Assembly (NCBI GenBank): GCA_003170935.1
Contig: PMYA01000086.1
Location: 10,632-29,740, forward strand
Direction of reading: 5' to 3'
Source: Methanobacteriota archaeon
GTDB taxonomy: Archaea; Halobacteriota; Bog-38; Methanoflorentales; Methanoflorentaceae
Length of the DNA: 19,109 nt
Positions 14,481-19,109 of the stretch are shown here, piece after piece (the stretch's first letter is position 1; each line of letters starts with the position of its first letter). A model generated the notes under the pieces. It saw only the letters and a program-made list of their open reading frames with translations. It ran no database searches and was not told the origin of the DNA. Both the position numbers and the translations under genes were made by a program.

Positions 14481-14488
14481 TTATATAC
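14481..14488. promoter_or_regulatory. TATA-like box between the divergent GT2 and DUF1616 genes
   Basis: TTATATAC reads as a TATA box on either strand. On the plus strand it would start transcription near 14510, giving a leader of about 35 bases for the DUF1616 gene. On the minus strand it would start near 14458, leaving a leader of about 110 bases before the GT2 gene. I cannot tell whether it serves one or both. Confidence 0.35.
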
Positions 14489-14546
14489 CGTAGTTTCACA
14501 TAGTCTCGTGCGAGATCAAGCGCACAAACGTTGCACGAGGTACTCC

Positions 14547-15287
14547 ATGGAAGTTGTTCTGTCTGCTCTTCGATTTGTAATTGGGGCAGCGTTGTTCTTT
14601 TTCATTCCAGGGTCCATCTTAACCGTTCTATTATTCCCAAGAAAACAAGATCTATACATTTTAGAGAGGGCCCTAATAGCAGTCATTACAAGCATTATCG
14701 TCTCAATGGCTGATGCAACGTTTCTTCTGGTTACTGTAGGGTTAAATTATGTGACGCTCACATTTTCAATGTTTATTGTGTCTGCCGTGTTTGTAGTGCT
14801 TGCTTTCGTGCGTTGGAGAGGCGTAGCACAGTCTGATAGACTAGCAATCAACGGGAAGGGAAATTCTTTGTTGCTTCCGGCAATAGCGGGAACGATTTGT
14901 CTCGTTCTTGCTCTCAGCGGCGTAACGCTGCTTTTTTACCCTCATTCGAACGATGTGAGTTATAGTGAATTCTACGTTTTAGATAGCAACAGACAGACCG
15001 TAGACTATCCAACAAATGTGACTCAGGGGACGTCTTCTGCTTTAATCCTCGGTATTACAAACCACGAGAACAATGCTAATACTTATTCTGGAACGGTGAG
15101 CTTAAACAACAGCACGCTATATTCGTTTGACAATCTGACGTTGAGCTTGGGACAGAACATTGAAAAATCAATCGTTGTTTCATTCAACTCATCAGGGCAA
15201 AAGCAAAAGCTACAATTTACACTCACTGACTCATTCAATAAAACCTACGAACTGCACTTGTGGGTTAACGTCAATGAGAGTGCTTAG
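14547..15287 (+). CDS. DUF1616 membrane protein with sequon-rich extracellular domain
   Basis: From ATG 14547, with a GAGGT ribosome binding site about seven bases upstream, the protein has 246 residues. Four hydrophobic segments are seen at about 5-30, 42-64, 68-90 and 109-130, beginning with ALFFFIPGSILTVLLFP. The rest (131-246) should lie outside the cell and matches the DUF1616 C-terminal pattern: YSEFYVLDS, DYPTNVTQGTSSALILGITN, QKLQF-like strands and LHLWVNV at the end. At least six N-x-S/T sequons occur there (N157, N187/N188, N196, N214, N231, N243), so it may itself be glycosylated. DUF1616 proteins are archaeal, of unknown biochemical role, and often lie in glycosyltransferase loci, as here. 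An upstream GTG at 14508 is less likely. Confidence 0.85.
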   Translation: MEVVLSALRFVIGAALFFFIPGSILTVLLFPRKQDLYILERALIAVITSIIVSMADATFLLVTVGLNYVTLTFSMFIVSAVFVVLAFVRWRGVAQSDRLAINGKGNSLLLPAIAGTICLVLALSGVTLLFYPHSNDVSYSEFYVLDSNRQTVDYPTNVTQGTSSALILGITNHENNANTYSGTVSLNNSTLYSFDNLTLSLGQNIEKSIVVSFNSSGQKQKLQFTLTDSFNKTYELHLWVNVNESA

Positions 15288-15393
15288 AACAGCTGCTTTT
15301 TGCGGGGCACACAGAAATACATCTATTGCCTCGACACCGGCGACTTTTGTATTCCACATTTTTATGTCAAACGTAGTTAGGCTCTGCTTAAAG

Positions 15394-15401
15394 TTTTTTT
15401 T
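15394..15401 (+). terminator. Oligo-T tract after the DUF1616 gene
   Basis: Eight T in a row, about 107 bases past the stop codon and just before the facing KEOPS gene, without a clear hairpin. Archaeal RNA polymerase can stop at such tracts. Confidence 0.4.
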
Positions 15402-15403
15402 GG

Positions 15404-15919
15404 TTATTTGAAGGCATCAAAGAGCGCAAGTCGCTCACGCACTAATTCCGGAATTCTATGGTACCCTCCAGCAGCTTTGACTTCTTTGTCGGTGATGTTG
15501 AACGTCTGCATTAGTTGCCCGCGTTTTGCTTCGCTATAATCGATTACGCGCGGATCGGCGTCTATCAGTTGGTTAAGTCTTTGTAAGCTCCTTTCGATTG
15601 ATTTCGTGGTGCCAACGACAACGAACAAAACGTCAATATCTCCTTTGTGAACGCCAAAGTTGAGTGCTTTTTGGATTTGTCGGCAAGCGCTCAGGTGAAG
15701 GAGGATTTCGACACCGAGGTTTGTAGCGATGTTATGCCCATCTGTAAAAGACCCAAGTGCCTGATGCACAGCTTCATCAACGTGCTGTCTGTCCGCAACT
15801 TTTGTGGCGTCAATGGCTTGAATCGTCGCGTTGCTTGAACCTGCGATTTCGTCGATGTCGTGTAAAAACGTTTCAACCCTTGCAATGGTGGCTTTGCCAG
15901 CTAGAATCTCATAGTGCAT
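15404..15919 (-). CDS. cgi121: KEOPS complex subunit Cgi121
   Basis: Cgi121 is the tRNA-binding subunit of the KEOPS complex, which with Kae1, Bud32 and Pcc1 makes the t6A modification at tRNA position 37. From ATG 15919 the protein has 171 residues, a usual length. The start HYEILAGKATI, the mid-protein ILLHLSACRQIQKALNFGV (72-90) with the conserved R-Q-I, and the strand DVLFVVVG followed by a helix (SIERSLQRLNQLI) match the family. A GTG at 15934 could add five residues, but the best Shine-Dalgarno (GGAGTGA) overlaps it and points to the ATG. It begins 25 bases after the Hel308 stop and probably shares its transcript. The N-terminal and C-terminal parts are less conserved, as is common in this family. 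Confidence 0.85.
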   Translation of the reverse strand: MHYEILAGKATIARVETFLHDIDEIAGSSNATIQAIDATKVADRQHVDEAVHQALGSFTDGHNIATNLGVEILLHLSACRQIQKALNFGVHKGDIDVLFVVVGTTKSIERSLQRLNQLIDADPRVIDYSEAKRGQLMQTFNITDKEVKAAGGYHRIPELVRERLALFDAFK

Positions 15920-15944
15920 GGTTGCTTCAGTCACTCCTGGGAAA

Positions 15945-18104
15945 CTATTCTGCGAGTTGATCCTTTCCGTCGACCAACCTTTGGGCGGACCCTAGTTGTT
16001 CAAAGACATCTGCGGCTATTTTTGGACCAAGAAGTGTTGCGATCGTCGCAAACTGAGCATTTTTTACATCTTTGCGAGTTTGAAAACCGGCATCGAAGAG
16101 CTGTCGACCACGCACGCGGCCGATGTTTTTCAACTGGACGAGATCAAGGAGCTCGCGAGTTATCCCAAACTTGACGCGTTCGGTAAGATCCCGAGCCTGA
16201 CTCTTTGCAGACGCCTTCAGATGGGCTGCGAGTTCCGCGAGTGCGTGACTTATCCACTGTACGGTGTCTACGAGATTTCTGATGTCTCCCGGTCCGACGT
16301 TGTAGTCCTCAGTGATCTCCTTCTCGCTTACCTCATTGATCCAGTCGTGGACGAGCATGGCTGTTTTAACCTCAGAAAGGAACCACTCGTAATCAACGTC
16401 TCTAAACCGATCGGGAAGCTCAACTAAGAACTCATCAAGGTGCTTGTTGACAAATTCAGTCACCGGATGATAGTCTTTGCTTCGCATATAAAGACGCCTA
16501 ACGTCGGGGGTTGAGCAAATGAGCTGAAGAAGCGCAACGTCAGAGGCGTTCTCAGCATTTTCAAGTCCTCGTCTAATTTTCACAGCGGATAGCGGATCAA
16601 TGTACAGCTTGGAAACGAGGTGTCCAAATGAAGTGGCTTTGACGTCTCCTCTCAAGTCTACTATCATCTCCTCATGCGCTAAAAACGCTAAGACGCTATC
16701 GATGACGTATGAAGTAAGGTTTAATGTGCTCTGCTGCTGGAATCCAAAGAACGTTGCACCAAAGAATCGTTCGAGCTCATCTCTTGTGCGTGCGAAACCG
16801 TTAGAAATGGTCGAGAGCACGTGCATGCGTAAAGCGGTCTCTGTTCCGAGCTTAGATATGACGTCTTCCGCCTCGTTCAGGATGTAGTGCTCGGCGAGTG
16901 CTTCACACTCGTTTGGCGATTTTGCTATTAGTATTGCCTCTCCGTAAGAATCGAATCCGGGCCTTCCTGCCCGTCCTGCCATCTGCTTATATTCGAGCAC
17001 AGGGATATTCGTCATGCCATAGTTAGCGTCATAACGTTTGTAGTCTCTAATAATCACTCTTCGGGCGGGAAGGTTTAGTCCCGCTGCCAGTGTGGGGGTG
17101 GCGACAATGACCTTTATGCAGTTCTCTTTGAACCCTGCTTCGACAAGTTTGCGATCGTCGCTTGAAAGCCCCGCATGATGAAATGCGACCGAGTTCTGCA
17201 CGCAATACTTGAGTTTCTCTTCTATTGCTGCATCCCCGTGAATCTTAGCCGCTAATTCTGTGCAATCATACCGTAGCGATTTCATCGCGGTCGCCATCTT
17301 CTTTGCTAGGCTTTCGGCATTTCTCCGCGTGTTAACGAAGACAAGACATTGTCCACCATCACTGAGGGTGTCGATTGATAGTGCAATAGACGGGTCGGTC
17401 TTACCATCAGAAATGGCTTTTTTTGACTTGTTTCGTTGAGGTGTGTGTGGCACAAATCTGATGGTAGCACTTTGTGGAAGGTAGAGGCCTTCGTGGAGCG
17501 CCACAGGTCGCCAGTCGCTTCGGACGACTTGCGCGCCAAGCCAATGCGCGATCTCATCTGCGTTAGAGACGGTAGCGCTGAGGGCGAGTATCTGGGTACG
17601 GGGATTCAGTTTTTTGAGTTTAGTCAGTGTTACTTCAAGAGTTGGACCCCTATCCATAGAGTCCAGTAGATGGATTTCGTCAGCCACGATAACGCTTAAT
17701 TCGCGCATCCACTCTACGCCATTTCGCAGTAGCGAATCCGCTTTTTCTGAAGTCGTTACGATAATGTCATTATGCCCAATCTTGTCGTCACGAACGTCAT
17801 AATCCCCGGTAGAAATACCTATTTTGACGCCAAACGTGGCAAAAAGCGAAAACCTGTCGAACTTTTCCGAAGCTAACGCCTTTAGCGGCACGATATAGAG
17901 ACATTTGCCGCCTCGATAAATCGAATTGAGCATAGCAAACTCTGCCAGCAGCGTCTTTCCGGAGGCAGTGGGTGTAGCGACGACCAGGCTTGCACCGTCG
18001 AGCAGTCCACAGGCTATTGCTTCAGCTTGAGGCGGATAGAGTTCCGTGAAGCTGGAATGAGCGTAAAAACGGGTAATCGTCTCGGGTAAATCCTTTAAAT
18101 CCAT
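15945..18104 (-). CDS. hel308: Hel308-type DNA helicase (Ski2-like, superfamily 2)
   Basis: Hel308 is an ATP-dependent 3'-5' DNA helicase that acts at stalled replication forks. The ATG at 18104 (719 residues) is preferred over the GTG at 18113 because GAGTGA stands five bases before it. Motifs with approximate positions are the Q-motif region LYPPQAEAI, Walker A ATPTASGKT (43-51), DEIH (142-145), SAT (176-178), FVNTRRNAESLA (motif IV), HHAGLS, ATPTLAAGLNLPA (motif V) and QMAGRAGRPGFD (motif VI, from 374). These are followed by winged-helix and ratchet domains and a C-terminal helix-hairpin-helix with RVRGRQLF (about 663-670), the equivalent of the R-x-R brake of the family. Length and layout are complete. 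Cgi121 follows in the same direction. Confidence 0.95.
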   Translation of the reverse strand: MDLKDLPETITRFYAHSSFTELYPPQAEAIACGLLDGASLVVATPTASGKTLLAEFAMLNSIYRGGKCLYIVPLKALASEKFDRFSLFATFGVKIGISTGDYDVRDDKIGHNDIIVTTSEKADSLLRNGVEWMRELSVIVADEIHLLDSMDRGPTLEVTLTKLKKLNPRTQILALSATVSNADEIAHWLGAQVVRSDWRPVALHEGLYLPQSATIRFVPHTPQRNKSKKAISDGKTDPSIALSIDTLSDGGQCLVFVNTRRNAESLAKKMATAMKSLRYDCTELAAKIHGDAAIEEKLKYCVQNSVAFHHAGLSSDDRKLVEAGFKENCIKVIVATPTLAAGLNLPARRVIIRDYKRYDANYGMTNIPVLEYKQMAGRAGRPGFDSYGEAILIAKSPNECEALAEHYILNEAEDVISKLGTETALRMHVLSTISNGFARTRDELERFFGATFFGFQQQSTLNLTSYVIDSVLAFLAHEEMIVDLRGDVKATSFGHLVSKLYIDPLSAVKIRRGLENAENASDVALLQLICSTPDVRRLYMRSKDYHPVTEFVNKHLDEFLVELPDRFRDVDYEWFLSEVKTAMLVHDWINEVSEKEITEDYNVGPGDIRNLVDTVQWISHALAELAAHLKASAKSQARDLTERVKFGITRELLDLVQLKNIGRVRGRQLFDAGFQTRKDVKNAQFATIATLLGPKIAADVFEQLGSAQRLVDGKDQLAE

Positions 18105-18148
18105 ATTCTTCACTCTTATGAGCGTATTCCGATATTAATCGTGAAGAG

Positions 18149-18163
18149 ATCGCACAATGCGAT
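18149..18163. promoter_or_regulatory. Palindrome ATCGCA-CAA-TGCGAT upstream of hel308; candidate operator
   Basis: A perfect inverted repeat with six-base arms and a three-base spacer lies 45 bases before the hel308 start, between a TATA-like box (18179-18188) and the gene. It falls on the transcript start predicted from that box, so a bound dimeric regulator could block transcription. The role is inferred from position and symmetry only. Confidence 0.35.
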
Positions 18164-18178
18164 TTACATTTTCGTTCT

Positions 18179-18188
18179 GTAATATAAG
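18179..18188 (-). promoter_or_regulatory. Candidate TATA box of hel308
   Basis: CTTATATTAC on the minus strand would start transcription near 18157, leaving a leader of about 50 bases. A second AT-rich stretch (GATTAATATC, plus-strand 18130-18139) could instead give a nearly leaderless transcript. Confidence 0.35.
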
Positions 18189-18321
18189 TGACATCGTCTT
18201 GCTGCCTTTCCCACAAACGGGCCCTCCTTTGTAGTAACCTGGGGTGGCGAAAGTTTCAAATCACTCATTGAACGCCTTTTGTACTGTTTGGATGTTTAGT
18301 TGTATTGTTCCTTGATGAAAA

Positions 18322-18329
18322 TGTATAAG
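18322..18329 (+). promoter_or_regulatory. Candidate TATA box of the PHP-domain gene
   Basis: TGTATAAG lies about 31 bases before the TTG start at 18356, so the transcript could begin only a few bases upstream. A GGAG at 18343-18346 would then lie outside the transcript, so start site and ribosome binding site cannot both be as I drew them. Confidence 0.3.
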
Positions 18330-18355
18330 AGAGCTCGTCTACGGAGATTGAACAA

Positions 18356-18967
18356 TTGATTTTTGACCCTCATATTCATTCAAAATATTCTGGGGATAGC
18401 GCTATTGAACCGGCGATTATCCTCAAAGTCGCGAAGAAGATGGGATTGGACGGGATTGCTGTTACCGATCACCTCACAATCAAGGGCGGAATTGAAACGC
18501 GCAAGATGAATCTCGATCCTGACTTTTACGTTATAGTCGGCTCCGAAATTGAAACGAACAACAAGGAGGACCTCGTAGGGTTGTTTTTAACAGAAGAAAT
18601 TAAGTCGAGAGACACAGAAGACGTTATTACGGAGATTAAAGCGCAGGGCGGCGTAGTTTTTTGGGCGCATCCTTTCCGATTTGGCAAAAACGTGTTACAC
18701 AGCGACGCAATTGAACAACTTGATCTCATTGAGGGGTTCAATTCAAAAACGAGTGCATCGCGGAATATGCTCGCGCAACAACTCGCTCGCGAATATGATA
18801 AGCCTGTTGTAGGGGCAAGCGACGCGCACCAAGCCGTTGAAATAGGGAATGGAAAGACTCTTGTACATGACACTAGTTTTGACAAAATTAGGGAAGCCCT
18901 CGTCAGTGGCAAGACTCAGATAGTGGATTCTTGCTTATCATACGATTATCTTGATGATATGCTGTGA
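18356..18967 (+). CDS. PHP-domain metal-dependent phosphoesterase
   Basis: A 203-residue PHP-domain protein, compact and without extra domains. The metal-binding motifs of the family are visible: DPHIHSKYSGDS with H6 and H8, TDH (D38, H39), GSEIE (E64), FWAHPF (H105) and GASDAHQ (D156, H158). These bind two or three metal ions and hydrolyse phosphoesters. Known relatives of this size include phosphatases and nucleases, so the substrate cannot be named. The start is a TTG that directly gives the motif I region, with GGAG nine bases upstream; no in-frame ATG lies close by. It is transcribed away from hel308. Any link to nucleic-acid repair with its neighbour would be guesswork. Confidence 0.88.
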   Translation: MIFDPHIHSKYSGDSAIEPAIILKVAKKMGLDGIAVTDHLTIKGGIETRKMNLDPDFYVIVGSEIETNNKEDLVGLFLTEEIKSRDTEDVITEIKAQGGVVFWAHPFRFGKNVLHSDAIEQLDLIEGFNSKTSASRNMLAQQLAREYDKPVVGASDAHQAVEIGNGKTLVHDTSFDKIREALVSGKTQIVDSCLSYDYLDDML

Positions 18968-19050
18968 CTAAGCCCAGTTTGTGTAGTAGCTCAACGCGGC
19001 TTCTTTTAAGGCCGGATGACGTTTGATTGGGCGACCTCGCTAGAAAGCAT

Positions 19051-19109
19051 TTAGAGGATGTAAAGAACGTCACCCGAGTCTAGCTGTTTAGGAGTTGCCA
19101 CTTTTAATA
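19051..19109 (-). CDS. C-terminal end of an unidentified gene (runs off the right edge)
   Basis: On the minus strand an open frame enters from the right edge and ends in TAA at 19051-19053. The last 18 residues, LKVATPKQLDSGDVLYIL, read like a normal protein C-terminus. Only this short tail is visible, so no family can be given. It converges on the PHP gene, with 83 bases between the two stops, where I see no other feature. Confidence 0.4.
   Translation of the reverse strand, partial: LKVATPKQLDSGDVLYIL

Noticed and set aside
14305-14499. A 64-codon minus-strand frame overlapping the GT2 start
   Set aside because: Its start lies over the shared TATA-like box, it has no ribosome binding site, and it ends inside the GT2 gene in another frame.
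18022-18216. A 64-codon minus-strand frame overlapping the hel308 start
   Set aside because: It overlaps the helicase N-terminus in another frame and contains the palindrome and candidate promoter; no motif supports it.
1-19109. CRISPR array, toxin-antitoxin pair, phage genes or a complete insertion sequence
   Set aside because: No regularly spaced direct repeats, no intact transposase or integrase, and no phage structural gene are visible anywhere in the window.

Overview
The window looks like chromosomal DNA of an anaerobic euryarchaeon, perhaps related to methanogens or methanotrophic archaea; I cannot place it more finely. The archaeal marks are a Hel308/Ski2-type helicase next to a Cgi121 subunit of the KEOPS complex, a DUF1616 membrane protein, a stand-alone Lrp/AsnC effector-binding domain, TATA-like boxes about 25-30 bases before start codons, and G-rich ribosome binding sites. 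Rubrerythrin and a dihydroxy-acid dehydratase with ligands of the oxygen-labile [4Fe-4S] type point to anaerobic life.

Layout. Positions 1-3600 are sparse: the end of an RDD-family membrane protein, two very small minus-strand reading frames (a 48-residue Cys/His-rich protein and a 54-residue membrane peptide), a stand-alone Lrp-type domain, a hairpin-rich intergenic stretch (about 1830-2160), rubrerythrin (minus) and a small two-helix membrane protein. Positions 3607-5259 carry ilvD, standing alone.

Positions 5275-15287 form a cell-surface glycan assembly locus. It holds a large GT-C-like membrane protein (minus), a Wzx/RfbX-type flippase followed by a GT4 glycosyltransferase (plus), a facing minus-strand run of one GT2 polyprenyl-phosphate-type and three GT4 glycosyltransferases, and a divergent DUF1616 protein with an extracellular domain rich in N-glycosylation sequons. 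A plausible scheme is that the GT2 enzyme charges a polyprenyl phosphate, the GT4 enzymes extend a lipid-linked oligosaccharide on the cytoplasmic face, the flippase turns it over, and the GT-C-like protein adds sugar or transfers the glycan outside. No initiating phosphoglycosyltransferase, sugar-nucleotide gene or recognisable AglB oligosaccharyltransferase is inside the window.

Positions 15404-18967 return to housekeeping: Cgi121 directly downstream of Hel308 (minus), then a PHP-domain metal-dependent phosphoesterase (plus). The last 59 bases seem to hold the C-terminal end of another minus-strand gene.

The most interesting unexplained signals are the 48-residue Cys/His protein, the structured intergenic region at 1830-2160, two GT4 genes whose family-typical M-K-I start is replaced by AUA-AAA-AUU/C after a Shine-Dalgarno-like sequence, and an N-terminal FFF-x-PG membrane module shared by the GT-C-like protein and the DUF1616 protein.
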